Source: Oscillospiraceae bacterium | GTDB taxonomy: Bacteria > Bacillota > Clostridia > Oscillospirales > Oscillospiraceae | DNA length: 64,000 nucleotides | Assembly (NCBI GenBank): GCA_902778665.1 | Contig: CACYYN010000003.1 | Coordinates: forward strand, 50,187 to 114,186 | Reading direction: 5' to 3' | Shown here: positions 1 to 10,525 of the stretch, in pieces | Numbering within the stretch: position 1 is the first letter of the stretch | Layout: each line of letters starts with the position of its first letter | Made by a program: the position numbers and the translations under genes | Notes under the pieces: generated by a model | What the model was told of the DNA's origin: nothing | The model's database searches: none | What the model saw: the letters and a program-made list of their open reading frames with translations, nothing else

Positions 1-1880
1 ACAAGGTAGCTGTCTTCCGAGAAGCCGCGACCTGCAATCATCGCGCTGACCTTTTCACCGGCTTCCCCGGCCTCTACGGGCAGAATATTGACGATATTTG
101 TCCCCTTTGCTGCCCTTCCGGCTGCAGGAATCGAATATCCCTTCTTAATATAGACTCTGCCGGAATTCATAAAGAAGAGAATATTATCGTGGGTGGAAGC
201 GGTAAAGACCGTCTCTACAAAGTCTTCCTCTTTGGTGGCCATAGCACGGATGCCTTTCCCACCGCGGCCCTGGGCTTTATACTCCGAAAGAGCAAGACGT
301 TTGATATAACCGCCGTGAGTCAGGGTAAAGACGGATAGTTCCTCCTGAATCAGGTCTTCATCTTCCAGTTCTTCCACAACATCCTGAATCTCCGTTCTGC
401 GCTGATCACCGAACTTGTCACGAATGGCGATCAGTTCTTCCTTCAGAACAGCTTTGATCTTCTCCGGATCAGCAAGAAGATCTTTATAATACTGAATTTT
501 TCCCTCCAGCTCTTTGTACTCATTCTCCAGTTTTTCCCGATTCAGGCCCTGAAGCTGAATCAGACGCATATCGCAGACATACTGAGCCTGGATATCATCC
601 AGCTGAAAACGCTCCATCAGGCGCTGTTTCGCATCATCATAGCTGCTTCGGATAATATGGATGACCTCATCTATATTGTCCTGTGCAATGAGCAGGCCTT
701 CCAGCAAATGGGCGCGTTCTTCTGCTTTCCGTAGATCAAATTTTGTACGGCGGACAATCAGCTCTTCCTGGAAGGTGAGATACTCATCAAGAATGTGGCG
801 GAGAGAGAGAATTTTCGGCTGGGTCTGATTGTTGACCAGCGCGAGCATATTGATGGAGAAACCGGACTGAAGCTCCGTCTGTGCAAAAAGACGGTTTAAT
901 ACCACCTGCGGATTTGCATCCCGTTTAAGCTCAATGACAATCCGCATACCGTTCCGGTCGGTCTCATCACGAAGATCTGAGATTCCCTCCAGACGTTTCT
1001 CATGCACCTGGTCCGCAATATTTTTGATCAGTTTGCGTTTGTTGACCTGATAAGGCAATTCCGTGACGATGATACGGATGCGCTTGTCTTTTCCGTATTC
1101 CTCAAACTCCGTTTTTGCCCGGACGACGACTTTTCCGCGTCCCGTGGCATAGGCCTGACGGATACCGGACCGGCCCATAATTACGCCTTTCGTCGGGAAA
1201 TCAGGACCTTTGATGTGCTCCATCAGATCACTGAGCTGAGCATCCGGATTATCCAGAACGCAGACACAGGCATTGATTACTTCCGAGAGATTGTGAGGCG
1301 GTATATTTGTTGCCATGCCGACAGCAATGCCGCTGGAACCGTTCACAAGAAGATTCGGGAATCGGGAAGGGAGCACACGGGGCTCTTTACGAGTCTCGTC
1401 AAAGTTCGGATCCCAATCTACGGTCTCCTTGTCGATATCACGGAGCATTTCGTTGGAGATGCGGGAAAGCCTTGCCTCGGTATAACGGTAAGCTGCAGGT
1501 GGGTCTCCGTCAACGGAACCGAAGTTTCCGTGGCCGTCCACCAACATATAGCGCATAGAGAAATCCTGTGCCAGACGGACCATTGCATCATAGACGGAAG
1601 CATCACCGTGCGGATGGTAGTGACCCAGCACGTCACCGACGCAGGTAGCAGATTTTTTAAAGGGCTTGTCTGAGGTCAGACCGCCTTCATACATGGTATA
1701 AAGAATGCGGCGATGAACCGGTTTCAGACCATCGCGTACATCGGGAAGGGCACGGGCAATGATGACAGACATGGCATAGTCAATGTAGCTCTTCTGCATC
1801 TCATTGACAAGGTCTGACGTGGTAATGACCTGATTCGGGAAAGCAATATCTTCGGGCTTATAGTCTCTTTTATGTGCCAT
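1..1880 (-). CDS. gyrA: DNA gyrase subunit A, C-terminal part cut off by window edge
   Basis: Encodes the breakage-reunion subunit of DNA gyrase, which with GyrB introduces negative supercoils. The minus-strand frame starts at the ATG ending at 1880 ([14 protein letters not shown]) and stays open to base 1, giving about 626 residues, so the C-terminal beta-pinwheel is mostly outside the window. Visible hallmarks are the [20 protein letters not shown] segment and the catalytic-tyrosine region ([14 protein letters not shown] appears intact). It lies 14 bases downstream of gyrB in the same direction, as in most Bacillota. The start is supported by an AAGGAGAATAATCCCT-like stretch just upstream. 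The identification is certain; only completeness is limited. Confidence 0.97.
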   Translation of the reverse strand, partial: MAHKRDYKPEDIAFPNQVITTSDLVNEMQKSYIDYAMSVIIARALPDVRDGLKPVHRRILYTMYEGGLTSDKPFKKSATCVGDVLGHYHPHGDASVYDAMVRLAQDFSMRYMLVDGHGNFGSVDGDPPAAYRYTEARLSRISNEMLRDIDKETVDWDPNFDETRKEPRVLPSRFPNLLVNGSSGIAVGMATNIPPHNLSEVINACVCVLDNPDAQLSDLMEHIKGPDFPTKGVIMGRSGIRQAYATGRGKVVVRAKTEFEEYGKDKRIRIIVTELPYQVNKRKLIKNIADQVHEKRLEGISDLRDETDRNGMRIVIELKRDANPQVVLNRLFAQTELQSGFSINMLALVNNQTQPKILSLRHILDEYLTFQEELIVRRTKFDLRKAEERAHLLEGLLIAQDNIDEVIHIIRSSYDDAKQRLMERFQLDDIQAQYVCDMRLIQLQGLNREKLENEYKELEGKIQYYKDLLADPEKIKAVLKEELIAIRDKFGDQRRTEIQDVVEELEDEDLIQEELSVFTLTHGGYIKRLALSEYKAQGRGGKGIRAMATKEEDFVETVFTASTHDNILFFMNSGRVYIKKGYSIPAAGRAAKGTNIVNILPVEAGEAGEKVSAMIAGRGFSEDSYL

Positions 1881-1894
1881 AGGGATTATTCTCC

Positions 1895-3862
1895 TTAAAC
1901 ATCAAGGTTGACGACATACTTTGCGTTTTCCTCGATCCATTCACGCCGTGGCTCAACCTCTTCTCCCATCAGTACGGTGAAGACCTGGTCTGCTTCAATG
2001 GCGTCAGTAAGCGTAATGCGGCGCAGAGATCTGCGCTCTGGGTCCATGGTGGTTTCCCACAGCTCATGGGGATCCATCTCGCCGAGACCTTTGAACCGGG
2101 AGATGTCGATCTTCTGGTTCGGATTGTCTCCGCGCATTTCAGAGGATATTTTATCCCTCTCCTCATCGGAATAGGCAACGCGCTGCTGTTTGCCACGCAC
2201 CAGTTTATAGAGGGGCGGAACCGCAGAATAGACATAGCCGCATTCGATCAGAGGACGCATATAGCGGAAGAAGAAGGTGAGGAGGAGAGTGCGGATATGA
2301 GAACCGTCCACATCAGCATCCGCCATGATGATGATTTTATGGTAACGGAGCTTTTCCATATTGAACTCATCACCGATGCCGGCACCGAGAGCCACAATCA
2401 GCGGATAGAGCTTGTCGTTGCCATATATTTTATCGGCTCTCGCTTTTTCCACATTCAGCATTTTGCCCCACATGGCGAGAATCGCCTGAAAACGGCTGTC
2501 TCTTCCCTGAATGGCAGAGCCTGCTGCAGAATCACCCTCAACAATATAGATTTCGCAGAGGGATGGGTCTTTTTCATTGCAGTCCTGCAGTTTATCGGGC
2601 ATCTGCCCGCTTTCCAGCCCGGTTTTTCTCCGGACGGACTCTTTCGCCTTTCTTGCCGCTTCTCTTGCACGGCTGGCCATCATTGCCTTTTCCAGAATGA
2701 CTTTTGCCACTGCCGGATGCTCTTCGAAAAATTCACTGAGCTGATCGCTCACCAGATTGTTCACCAGGGTACGGACGTAGGCATTACCCAGTTTCTGCTT
2801 GGTCTGTCCTTCAAACTGCGGTTCCGGAAGCTTCACGGAAATGACAACGGCAATTCCTTCCAGAACATCATCACCGGAGAGCCTGTCAGCATCCGTTTTA
2901 ATGATATTGTTCTTTTTCCCGTAGTCATTGATTACCCTGGTAAGAGCAGTTTTAAAACCGGTCTCATGCATTCCGCCTTCCGGCGTATTGACATCATTGG
3001 CAAAGGAAATAATCTGGGTGGTGTAGCCGTCATTATACTGGAAGGCAGCTTCTGCAAAGGTATCGTCCTTCTCTCCGCCGATATAAATGATGTTTTCCGT
3101 GAGCGGCGTCTTGTTTTTATTCAAAAAAGAGACATATTCCCGGATTCCGCCCTCATAGCAGAGAACGTCACGATGGGTTTCTTCTTCCTTTTTCTTTTCC
3201 GGAAGCCACTCTTCCACAGGCCTTTTATCTTCAATGGTAATCGTGATTCCCGCATTGAGAAAAGCCTGCTGCTGCATTCTGGTATGGAGAATATCATAAT
3301 TATAGACAAGCTCATCAAAGATCTCACCATCCGGTTTAAAACGAACCGTCGTGCCTCGTCTGTCAGCGGTTCCAACTACAGTGATGTGCTGGGTAATCTC
3401 TCCTCTGGCAAAAGACATCTGATAGATTTTCCCGTCACGGTAAACCTGAACTTCCAGCCATTCAGACAATGCATTGACAACAGAAGCTCCCACGCCGTGA
3501 AGACCACCGGAGACTTTATATCCTCCGCCACCAAACTTTCCGCCTGCATGAAGCACCGTAAAGACAACCTCCAGAGCCGATTTACCGGTCTGTTCCTGGG
3601 TGTCTACGGGAATGCCGCGCCCATTGTCACTGACACAGATAATGTTTCCCGGTTCAATGGTGACTTCTATATGGGAACAGTATCCCGCCAAAGCCTCATC
3701 AATCGAGTTATCTACAATTTCGTAGACAAGATGATGCAGACCGGAGGATGAGGTGGAACCAATATACATACCCGGGCGCTTACGCACTGCTTCCAGGCCT
3801 TCCAGAACCTGAATCTGACCGGCATCGTATTCCTGCATTACTTTTTCTGTGAGATCTGCCAT
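1895..3862 (-). CDS. gyrB: DNA gyrase subunit B
   Basis: ATPase subunit of gyrase, 655 residues, a usual length for Gram-positive GyrB. The N-terminal GHKL ATPase shows the DNGRGIPVD motif (about residue 80) and the [14 protein letters not shown] lid region. The TOPRIM domain shows EGDSAAGSA and [14 protein letters not shown], and the C-terminus has the [10 protein letters not shown]-type box (here [19 protein letters not shown]). It is followed after 14 bases by gyrA and preceded by remB. The block is almost certainly transcribed from dnaN or dnaA towards gyrA. Confidence 0.98.
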   Translation of the reverse strand: MADLTEKVMQEYDAGQIQVLEGLEAVRKRPGMYIGSTSSSGLHHLVYEIVDNSIDEALAGYCSHIEVTIEPGNIICVSDNGRGIPVDTQEQTGKSALEVVFTVLHAGGKFGGGGYKVSGGLHGVGASVVNALSEWLEVQVYRDGKIYQMSFARGEITQHITVVGTADRRGTTVRFKPDGEIFDELVYNYDILHTRMQQQAFLNAGITITIEDKRPVEEWLPEKKKEEETHRDVLCYEGGIREYVSFLNKNKTPLTENIIYIGGEKDDTFAEAAFQYNDGYTTQIISFANDVNTPEGGMHETGFKTALTRVINDYGKKNNIIKTDADRLSGDDVLEGIAVVISVKLPEPQFEGQTKQKLGNAYVRTLVNNLVSDQLSEFFEEHPAVAKVILEKAMMASRAREAARKAKESVRRKTGLESGQMPDKLQDCNEKDPSLCEIYIVEGDSAAGSAIQGRDSRFQAILAMWGKMLNVEKARADKIYGNDKLYPLIVALGAGIGDEFNMEKLRYHKIIIMADADVDGSHIRTLLLTFFFRYMRPLIECGYVYSAVPPLYKLVRGKQQRVAYSDEERDKISSEMRGDNPNQKIDISRFKGLGEMDPHELWETTMDPERRSLRRITLTDAIEADQVFTVLMGEEVEPRREWIEENAKYVVNLDV

Positions 3863-3877
3863 ATAATGTATCCTCTT

Positions 3878-4123
3878 CTAAAGTATTCTCTTAACCAATG
3901 TTGACGTCGCCATCTGACTCAGATAGACAATATTCTTTCCATCTTCTCTGCAGAGAGCAAAGGATTTTGGAATATCATCCGCCGTGTTTACAACATTTCC
4001 TTCTTTTTCCGCACTTCGCAAAAATTTTCTTGTCAGATGAGACTGGGACGTAATATCTAGATCAAAAATCGCTATAATATCATCCGTATTGACATTTTTT
4101 TCTTTGCCTAGGGAAATGTACAT
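3878..4123 (-). CDS. remB: RemB/YaaB-like DUF370 protein
   Basis: An 81-residue protein starting [11 protein letters not shown] with the DDIIAIFDLD segment and a C-terminal STLVKRI stretch, matching the DUF370 family to which RemA and RemB (YaaB) belong. In Bacillus subtilis remB lies between recF and gyrB, exactly as here, and its products affect extracellular matrix genes. Its start codon overlaps the recF stop by one base, indicating translational coupling. Family assignment rests on sequence feel plus invariant gene context. The regulatory role in this organism is inferred; it could simply be the conserved YaaB of unknown function. Confidence 0.85.
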   Translation of the reverse strand: MYISLGKEKNVNTDDIIAIFDLDITSQSHLTRKFLRSAEKEGNVVNTADDIPKSFALCREDGKNIVYLSQMATSTLVKRIL

Positions 4124-5223
4124 TATTTTACCCTTCCCTGTTCCACAAAAATCACTTTTCCTCCGGTTCGTCCGGAAATACCTTCATCTTCGCAGCAGGT
4201 AATTAATGTCTGCCCCCCTCCAATCCGGTTGAGAACAAATTCCTGCCGTTTTCCATCCAGCTCTGAAAGAACATCATCCAGAAGAAGAATCGGGTATTCC
4301 CCCGTTTCTTTCAGGAGAATTTCTCTTTCTGCCAGCTTAATGGAGAGAGCAGCCGTTCTGGACTGACCCTGAGAAGCAAAATTTCTGGCTGCGTTTCCGT
4401 TGATGGATATATCGAGATCATCTTTATGAGCACCCGTCAGACATTGGCCGCTTTCTATTTCTGCTCTGCGGTGACTTTCCTGATGATCGCAAAGCTCATA
4501 ATAAATCTCTTTTTCTGAAGCAAACGGGTTGGAAACCGTACTCACAGTCTTATACAGGATACCAAGTTCTTCTCCGCTCCCGGAAAATTCCCTGTGGACA
4601 GGGATAGAAGCTTCCTGAAGCCTTGCCGTATATGCAGCCCTGTATCGGATCAACTTTGCACTGCAGCGGCATAAACCGTCTGAAAACTCATCCAGTGTTT
4701 CCAAAAGAGACGGCTTTTCCCGCCAGTCCTTCAGAATTCGTGTTTTATGCTCAAAAAGCCGATTGAATTCAGATAAAATCTCATTGTACTGCGGACGAAT
4801 CTGGCCGATGGCAGTATCCAGAAGCCTGCGTCGAACAGCTGCCCCGTCTTTAATCAGATTCAGATCATCCGGACAGAACAAGACAACATTCAATGTACGG
4901 GACAGTTCATTGGCAGTCTTTTTTACACCGTTTACCAGAATTTTTTTTGCTGCTCCAGGACGAATCTGAATATTGACCGTCTGCTCTCTGTCATAACTGG
5001 TGATATCAGCCAGAATATCTGAGGATGAATACTGGAAATGAACCAGTTCCCTGTCAAATCTGGTACGGAAGCTTCTGCCGTAGGCAAGCAGATAAACAGC
5101 TTCGATCAGATTTGTTTTTCCCTGTGCATTACTACCGTAAATTACATTTGTTCCGCTGCCAAAGTCAATAGTTTCCCATTCATAGTTACGAAAACCGGTA
5201 ACTGCAAGGCGGTTAATCTTCAT
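4123..5223 (-). CDS. recF: DNA replication and repair protein RecF
   Basis: SMC-like ATPase that loads RecA at gapped DNA with RecO and RecR. 366 residues, the family's normal length. The Walker A box [13 protein letters not shown] is near residue 30, the ABC signature-like [16 protein letters not shown] is around 295, and Walker B plus D-loop is [11 protein letters not shown]. Its start overlaps the end of yaaA by 11 bases and its stop overlaps remB by one base, so the cluster is tightly coupled. Confidence 0.97.
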   Translation of the reverse strand: MKINRLAVTGFRNYEWETIDFGSGTNVIYGSNAQGKTNLIEAVYLLAYGRSFRTRFDRELVHFQYSSSDILADITSYDREQTVNIQIRPGAAKKILVNGVKKTANELSRTLNVVLFCPDDLNLIKDGAAVRRRLLDTAIGQIRPQYNEILSEFNRLFEHKTRILKDWREKPSLLETLDEFSDGLCRCSAKLIRYRAAYTARLQEASIPVHREFSGSGEELGILYKTVSTVSNPFASEKEIYYELCDHQESHRRAEIESGQCLTGAHKDDLDISINGNAARNFASQGQSRTAALSIKLAEREILLKETGEYPILLLDDVLSELDGKRQEFVLNRIGGGQTLITCCEDEGISGRTGGKVIFVEQGRVK

Positions 5224-5428
5224 GAATTACCCTGATTTTCTGCCCTTCAAATTCCACCATGTCACCGGAATGGATTTTTTTCCCTCTCATGGTGCAGACT
5301 TCACCATTTACTGAAACAAGGCCGTCCAGTATCACCTGTTTTGCTTCCCCTCCGGTTCCGGTCAGAGCAGAATATTTCAGCAATGCGTCCAGTTTAATAA
5401 AATCAGTTTTTATATTGATCTCTTCCAT
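5213..5428 (-). CDS. yaaA: S4-domain RNA-binding protein YaaA
   Basis: A 71-residue protein consisting of little more than one S4 fold: [20 protein letters not shown], then the loop [23 protein letters not shown], ending in IRVIHED. Small S4 proteins of this type (YaaA/RlbA) sit between dnaN and recF throughout Bacillota. YaaA has been linked to ribosome assembly in Bacillus subtilis, but no function can be shown from this sequence. It overlaps the recF start by 11 bases. Confidence 0.93.
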   Translation of the reverse strand: MEEINIKTDFIKLDALLKYSALTGTGGEAKQVILDGLVSVNGEVCTMRGKKIHSGDMVEFEGQKIRVIHED

Positions 5429-5442
5429 GCACTCTCACCTCA

Positions 5443-6549
5443 TCAGGCATGAAGACGAACGGGTAGGATCATATAGGTGAAGTTCTCACTGCCGTCAGCG
5501 GCTTTGATAATGCAGGGTGAAGAGGGCGTATTGAGGCAGAAAAGGAGGTTATCTTTCTCAGCTGCTTTCAGAGCATCCAGAAGATATTTATCATTAAAGC
5601 CGACTTCAAGACCATCTCCACTTCCCTCGCACATGCAGATATCTTCTGCCTTTCCGATGGGCGTAACACAGATGCAATCAATCCTTCCGTCTTCAAATAT
5701 CATCCGGACCGGGCTTCCTGTTTTATCACTCAGAACAAGCGCAACACGGTCAATGGCAGAAAGAATTTCCTGTCTGTTCACCTGAACCGTAAAGCGGAAA
5801 TTTTCCGGCACAGATTTCCGGTGATTAAGAAAGTCTCCTTCCAGACGTCGGGTAATTACAACCGTTTTTCCCATTGTAAAGGAAATGTGCTTTTCACCGA
5901 CGGAGATACCTGCAGGATCTTCACTTGATTCACAGATTTTTTCAATATCTGTCAGTGCAAAACCCGGAACAACAAAACTGCAGTTTTCCAATCGTGAACT
6001 CTCTATTTTTTCAACCCTTCTCGCAAGACGATATCCGTCAACCGAGACAAGTGTCAGTTCGTTGCCCTCAATTTCAAATAATGTACCGGTGTAGATCGGA
6101 CGAATTTCTTCTTTTGAAATGGCAAACAATGTGCGGTTGATCATATTTGCCAGAACATTCTGCGGAATTTCAATATTCTGTATCTCGTTGAAACGCGGCA
6201 TTTCCGGGTATTCACTGTAGTCAAGGCCGGGGATGTTGTATTCACTCTTTCCGCATTTAACATTGATACTGTTGTTTGGATCGCAGGTAATGGTAACCAT
6301 TCCATCCGGAAGGCGCCGAATGAGTTCTGTGAAGAATCTGGAATTGACTACCATAACGCCCGGTTCATCAACATCTGCATCGACGGTGGTATAGATTGCT
6401 TTTTTCAGGTCATATCCGGTTACAGTGATTGCCGTTCCGGCTTCAATGAGAAGACCTTCCAGTGCAGAGATCGGACTCTTGGACGGAACTGCTCTGGCTG
6501 AAATCAGCACTGCATTCTGGAGAACAGACTTTTCGATTGTGAATTTCAT
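5443..6549 (-). CDS. dnaN: DNA polymerase III beta sliding clamp
   Basis: Processivity clamp encircling DNA during replication, 368 residues from the start MKFTIEKSVLQNAVLISARA. An upstream in-frame extension to 6759 exists, but it translates AT-rich intergenic DNA. The ATG ending at 6549 is the right start because GGGAGATC precedes it and the residues match the family N-terminus. The C-terminus ends FTYMILPVRLHA, agreeing with the usual LPVR ending. It lies directly downstream of dnaA and the candidate origin segment, and 14 bases before yaaA. Confidence 0.97.
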   Translation of the reverse strand: MKFTIEKSVLQNAVLISARAVPSKSPISALEGLLIEAGTAITVTGYDLKKAIYTTVDADVDEPGVMVVNSRFFTELIRRLPDGMVTITCDPNNSINVKCGKSEYNIPGLDYSEYPEMPRFNEIQNIEIPQNVLANMINRTLFAISKEEIRPIYTGTLFEIEGNELTLVSVDGYRLARRVEKIESSRLENCSFVVPGFALTDIEKICESSEDPAGISVGEKHISFTMGKTVVITRRLEGDFLNHRKSVPENFRFTVQVNRQEILSAIDRVALVLSDKTGSPVRMIFEDGRIDCICVTPIGKAEDICMCEGSGDGLEVGFNDKYLLDALKAAEKDNLLFCLNTPSSPCIIKAADGSENFTYMILPVRLHA

Positions 6550-6786
6550 ATAATGATCTCCCGTTTTTTGTTTTATAAATATATAAATATAATATAATAT
6601 TTTTAGCAGAGGTAGTAGTAGAAAAAGAAAATGTTGAAAAGTGTAAAAAGGCCAGAAATTCTGCGATTTTTGAAAGTGGAAAACCTGTGAAGAGAAATGA
6701 TGATGATTGATGGAAATAGATGATAAAGAATTTTCAACAGAGTAGGATCTGATTTTCAACAGAGTAAATGTTGAAAACTCAAAATT
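6550..6786. other. Candidate oriC segment between dnaA and dnaN
   Basis: This 237-base AT-rich gap carries four exact copies of the 9-mer TTTTCAACA: plus strand at 6731-6739 and 6753-6761, minus strand at 6632-6640 and 6769-6777. A near match (TTTTCCACT on minus) lies near 6675. The 9-mer differs by two bases from the DnaA-box consensus TTATCCACA, so these are plausible DnaA sites in relaxed form. A run of almost pure A/T at 6571-6606 could be the unwinding element. Known: many Bacillota origins flank dnaA. Inferred: origin function here. Confidence 0.6.
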
Positions 6787-8109
6787 TTAAATAGAGTTTA
6801 TATTGGAGCTGATATCCCGTATTTTCGCTGCCATGGCAGGATCGATTTTCAGAATATCCTCAATCTTCCGAATAGAGGAGAGAACAGTTGCATGGTTTCT
6901 TCCAGTGAACTGTTCTCCGATTTCCTTCAGAGAGAGATTGGTCAGTGACCGCATGAGATACATGGCAACCTGTCTTGCTTCGGTAGGAAGTTTGGAACGG
7001 TTCAGACCGCGGATTTCATCTTCACTGATGGAGTAGTATCGGCTGGTTTCTCTCATGATTTTATCCGGTTTCGGAATGTCGCTTCCTGTTCGGATCACAT
7101 CTTCAATGGCCCTTTTCACAGATTCTGTTGTGATGACTTCATTTAGAATCTCTTTGTATGCCGTCAATTTCTTGATTACGCCTTCCAACTGCCTGATGTT
7201 TGCGGTGATGTTATTTGCAATATAAAGAATGGCATCTTCCGAGAGAATAAGACCAAGCTGTGCTGCCTTATTACGGATAATCACCATTCTAGTCTCCAGA
7301 TCAGGCGGTTGAACATCTGCCATAACGCCGCCTTCAAATCGGGTACGAAGTCTGTCGTCCAGGAGGGACATTTCAAGGGGAGGCCGATCCGATGTGATTA
7401 CAATCTGGTTTCCGGCTTCATAGATGGAATTGAAGGTATGGAAAAATTCTTCCTGTGTGGACTGCTTTCCTGCTATAAATTGAATGTCATCCACAAGAAA
7501 AAGATCAACTTTTCTGAATTCATCCCGAAATTCCTGCATTTTTCGGTTCTGAAGAGAATTGATCATCCGGTTGGTGAAGTCATCCCCTTTTACATACGCA
7601 ATTCTTTTTTTGGGGAAGTGTTCATGAATCGACTGACCTATTGCAAAAAGAAGGTGTGTTTTTCCAAGGCCGGAATTGCCGTAGATAAAGAGCGGATTGT
7701 AATCCTGTCCGCCGGGATGTTCTGCAACGGCCTTCGCTGCAGCATAAGCAAATTTATTGGAATTGCCGACAATAAAACGGTCAAAGGTAAAACCCTGCAT
7801 TTCCGGCAGCATATCATTTTTTGATGAGGGAGACTTTGTCTCCAGATATTCCTGAAGGCCTTCTTCTCCGGCGAGAACCGTAACTTCACAGTCGCTGGAA
7901 AAAATATCATATAAGGCAGCCTTTATCACACCGCTGAACCGACTTACAATAATACCCTGGGTAAAATCATTCTGAGCACAGAGAATCAGTCTGGAGTTAT
8001 CCCAGTCAATTGGTTTGCATTCGGAAAACCAGGTCTGAATGGCAGTAGGTGTCAGTTCCTTTGAAAGAATTTTGAGTATTTCATTCCAGATATCCTGAAC
8101 AGAATTCAT
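6787..8109 (-). CDS. dnaA: Chromosomal replication initiator DnaA
   Basis: AAA+ initiator that binds DnaA boxes and opens the origin. 440 residues from MNSVQDIWNEILKILSKEL. Domain I is residues 1-80. Domain III has Walker A GNSGLGKTHLLFAIG, Walker B FLVDDIQFIAG and the sensor region. Domain IV holds the signature TGRNHATVLSSIRKIEDI. An in-frame extension to 8181 was rejected because it overlaps a clear Sigma-A promoter and GAGG precedes the ATG at 8109 with suitable spacing. Unlike the common arrangement, serS, parB and parA lie upstream in the same orientation. Confidence 0.97.
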   Translation of the reverse strand: MNSVQDIWNEILKILSKELTPTAIQTWFSECKPIDWDNSRLILCAQNDFTQGIIVSRFSGVIKAALYDIFSSDCEVTVLAGEEGLQEYLETKSPSSKNDMLPEMQGFTFDRFIVGNSNKFAYAAAKAVAEHPGGQDYNPLFIYGNSGLGKTHLLFAIGQSIHEHFPKKRIAYVKGDDFTNRMINSLQNRKMQEFRDEFRKVDLFLVDDIQFIAGKQSTQEEFFHTFNSIYEAGNQIVITSDRPPLEMSLLDDRLRTRFEGGVMADVQPPDLETRMVIIRNKAAQLGLILSEDAILYIANNITANIRQLEGVIKKLTAYKEILNEVITTESVKRAIEDVIRTGSDIPKPDKIMRETSRYYSISEDEIRGLNRSKLPTEARQVAMYLMRSLTNLSLKEIGEQFTGRNHATVLSSIRKIEDILKIDPAMAAKIRDISSNINSI

Positions 8110-8152
8110 AGGCCAGAACCTCATTTTCAGTTTTTCATCGTATAACTGAGTT

Positions 8153-8181
8153 ATTATATCAAAATTCATGAAATGATGCAA
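8153..8181 (-). promoter_or_regulatory. Sigma-A promoter of dnaA
   Basis: On the minus strand a -35 TTGCAT (8176-8181) is separated by 17 bases from a perfect -10 TATAAT (8153-8158). The start point would fall near 8146, about 37 bases before the chosen dnaA ATG. Confidence 0.8.
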
Positions 8182-8231
8182 GTTTAAATATAATAATGTA
8201 GAATAAAATCAATAAAACAACTTTAGTTTAT

Positions 8232-8268
8232 AAAATAAAGCAATGCCGGCAGAACAATTCTGCCGGCA
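8232..8268 (-). terminator. Intrinsic terminator after serS
   Basis: Perfect 11-bp inverted repeat (TGCCGGCAGAA, loop of 3) at 8244-8268, followed on the minus strand by a weak T-rich tail (CTTTATTTT). It closes the parA-parB-serS unit before the dnaA promoter. Confidence 0.8.
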
Positions 8269-8288
8269 AAGAAAATGAAAAGAAAGGA

Positions 8289-9608
8289 TTATTTTTTGGG
8301 AAGAAGAATTTTTGTTCCGCCCATATAAGGCTGGAGAACTTCCGGGATTGTGACGGATCCGTCTGCCTGAAGATGATTTTCCAGAAGAGCAATCAGCATT
8401 CTCGGAGGGGCAACTACGGTATTATTCAGGGTATGCGGAAGATACATCTTACCGTCTTCTCCGCGAACGCGCATTTTCAGGCGGCGGGCCTGAGCATCAC
8501 CCAGATTGGAGCAGGAGCAGACTTCAAAATATTTCTTCTGTCTGGGAGACCATGCTTCAATATCGCAGGATTTGACTTTGAGATCTGCAAGATCGCCGGA
8601 GCAGCATTCCAGCTGACGGACCGGAATTTCCATGCTTCTGAAAAGCTCAACAGAGAGTCTCCACATCTTTTCATACCATGCCATGGAATCCTCAGGTTTG
8701 CAGACTACAATCATTTCCTGCTTTTCAAACTGATGAATGCGATACACACCGCGCTCTTCAATGCCGTGGGCACCTTTTTCCTTTCGGAAACAGGGAGAGT
8801 AGCTTGTAAGCGTCTGAGGAAGCGTATTTTCCGGAATGATCTGGTCGATAAATTTTCCGATCATAGAGTGCTCCGATGTACCGATCAGATAGAGATCCTC
8901 CCCTTCTATTTTGTACATCATTGCTTCCATATCGGTCTGGCTCATGACGCCTTCTACCACATTACCATGAATCATAAAGGGAGGGATGCAGTATGTGAAC
9001 CCTTTCTGAATCATGAAATCACGGGCATAGGCCAGCACTGCAGAATGAAGCCTTGCCACGTCGCCAAGCAGATAATAAAATCCGTTTCCGGAAACCCGAC
9101 CGGCTGCATCCATATCAATCCCGTTGAGCCGTTCCATTATTTCCGTGTGATAGGGAATTTCAAAATCAGGAACAACAGGATCACCAAAACGCTCTACTTC
9201 CACATTGGCACTGTCATCCGGTCCGATTGGAACGGAAGGATCAATAATATTCGGAATAACAAGCATAATGGAATGGATCCGCTCTGCGTATTCTTTTTCT
9301 TTTTTCTCAAGTTCTGCAAGAGTTTCATTATTTGCTTTTACTTTTGCCATATTCTCATCGATCTGCGCCTGAATCTGCGGTTTATCTTCTTCAGAGGCTT
9401 TTTTCAGCTTTCCAAACAGAGGACCGTTTGCCTTACTGAGATTATTATTCTGAGCGCGCAAATCACTTGCTTCCGTTATGGCAGCACGGTTTTCCACATC
9501 GAGACGAATTACTTCATCTACCAGCGGCAGCTTATCATTCTGAAACTTTTTTTTGATGTTTTCTTTTACCAGATCGGGATTGTCTCTGACAAATTTGATA
9601 TCAAGCAT
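8289..9608 (-). CDS. serS: Seryl-tRNA synthetase
   Basis: Class II synthetase charging tRNA-Ser, 439 residues. The N-terminal coiled-coil arm (about residues 30-110, rich in K/E/N) binds the tRNA. Motif 2 is visible as FRKEKGAHGIEERGVYRIHQ. Motif 3 reads VVAPPRMLIALLENH rather than the common GLAVGRTLVAILEN, keeping the key arginine. No T-box leader is present: the gap to parB is only 28 bases, so it is co-transcribed with the parAB genes. Its position between parB and dnaA is a lineage feature rather than a textbook order. Confidence 0.96.
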   Translation of the reverse strand: MLDIKFVRDNPDLVKENIKKKFQNDKLPLVDEVIRLDVENRAAITEASDLRAQNNNLSKANGPLFGKLKKASEEDKPQIQAQIDENMAKVKANNETLAELEKKEKEYAERIHSIMLVIPNIIDPSVPIGPDDSANVEVERFGDPVVPDFEIPYHTEIMERLNGIDMDAAGRVSGNGFYYLLGDVARLHSAVLAYARDFMIQKGFTYCIPPFMIHGNVVEGVMSQTDMEAMMYKIEGEDLYLIGTSEHSMIGKFIDQIIPENTLPQTLTSYSPCFRKEKGAHGIEERGVYRIHQFEKQEMIVVCKPEDSMAWYEKMWRLSVELFRSMEIPVRQLECCSGDLADLKVKSCDIEAWSPRQKKYFEVCSCSNLGDAQARRLKMRVRGEDGKMYLPHTLNNTVVAPPRMLIALLENHLQADGSVTIPEVLQPYMGGTKILLPKK

Positions 9609-9636
9609 TTTTATACCTTCTTTTATATTAAAATTA

Positions 9637-10506
9637 TTATTTGATCGAGCTTAACTGGGCAATCAGCATTTCTCTGTCATCAGCATCATAGAATTCCAGT
9701 TCAATTTTACCGGAATTTCGTCCTTCTGTCAGAGTGACTTTTCTTCCCAGTTTTTTTGTAAGAAGAGTGGAAATTTCCTTTGCATAATCGATTTCCGTTG
9801 GGTCTGATTTCTGCCGGCTTTCTTCCGACTCTGAAATTTTTTTCAGTGCTTTGGAGGCAAGGGCTTCTGCTTTCCGGACAGAAAGGGCTTTTGCCATAAT
9901 CTCTTTTGCTGCCTGGAGCTGTATTTCCTCGTTCTGAATAGATAAAAGTGCTCTCGCATGTCCGGCAGAGAGGTCTCCTGTTTCAACCAGATGCAGTACT
10001 TCCGGTGAAAGATTGAGAAGGCGTAGGGCATTGCTCACCGCCGGCCGGGATTTGCCGACGCTTTTTGCAGCATCTTCCTGAGTGAGGCCATAATCTTCAA
10101 TTAATGTCTTATACCCTTTTGCCTCTTCAATCGGATTCAGATCTTCCCGTTGAAGATTTTCGACAAGAGCCAGCTCAGCCGTTGTTCTGTCATCTGCTTC
10201 TATAATTCTCACCGGAACTTCTGTCAGGCCAGCCATTCTGGATGCCCTCCAGCGCCGTTCTCCTGCAATAATCTGATAATAACCGGAGTCTAAAAGACGA
10301 ACTGTAATGGGCTGCAGAACTCCGTAGCGGGAAATAGAATCTGCGAGTGTCTGTAAAGCTTCTTCATCAAAAACATTCCGAGGTTGCTCTTCCCTTGGTT
10401 CAATCCGGCTCAACGGGAGAAATGTCATTTCTTCGTCGGGAGAAGAAATGTCTCCGAAAAGGGCACTTAAGCCGGTACCGAGTGCTTTTCTGTCTTTTCC
10501 TGCCAT
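9637..10506 (-). CDS. parB: Chromosome-partitioning protein ParB (Spo0J type)
   Basis: CTP-dependent clamp that loads at parS and organises the origin region, 289 residues. The ParB/Srx-like N-domain contains GERRWRASRMAGLTEVPV (the CTP-binding box, around residue 80) and ALVENLQREDLNPIEEA. The helix-turn-helix is YGLTQEDAAKSVGKSRPAVS, and LSAGHARALLS follows. A short Lys/Glu-rich linker leads to the dimerisation tail (KIELEFYDADDREMLIAQLS). It begins 19 bases after parA, with two perfect parS sites just upstream of that gene, confirming the chromosomal Par system rather than Noc. Confidence 0.96.
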   Translation of the reverse strand: MAGKDRKALGTGLSALFGDISSPDEEMTFLPLSRIEPREEQPRNVFDEEALQTLADSISRYGVLQPITVRLLDSGYYQIIAGERRWRASRMAGLTEVPVRIIEADDRTTAELALVENLQREDLNPIEEAKGYKTLIEDYGLTQEDAAKSVGKSRPAVSNALRLLNLSPEVLHLVETGDLSAGHARALLSIQNEEIQLQAAKEIMAKALSVRKAEALASKALKKISESEESRQKSDPTEIDYAKEISTLLTKKLGRKVTLTEGRNSGKIELEFYDADDREMLIAQLSSIK

Positions 10507-10525
10507 AATGGTTTCCTTATTAAAT

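Noticed and set aside
2066-3751. Long open frame (561 codons) on plus opposite gyrB
   Set aside because: Antisense shadow of gyrB; no RBS, no protein features, and gyrB is unmistakable.
9609-9636. T-box leader for serS (and for asnS at 12836-12913)
   Set aside because: Gaps are too short and lack T-box sequence or a terminator/antiterminator pair.
8373-9644. 423-codon plus frame opposite serS
   Set aside because: Antisense shadow of serS with no recognisable domains.
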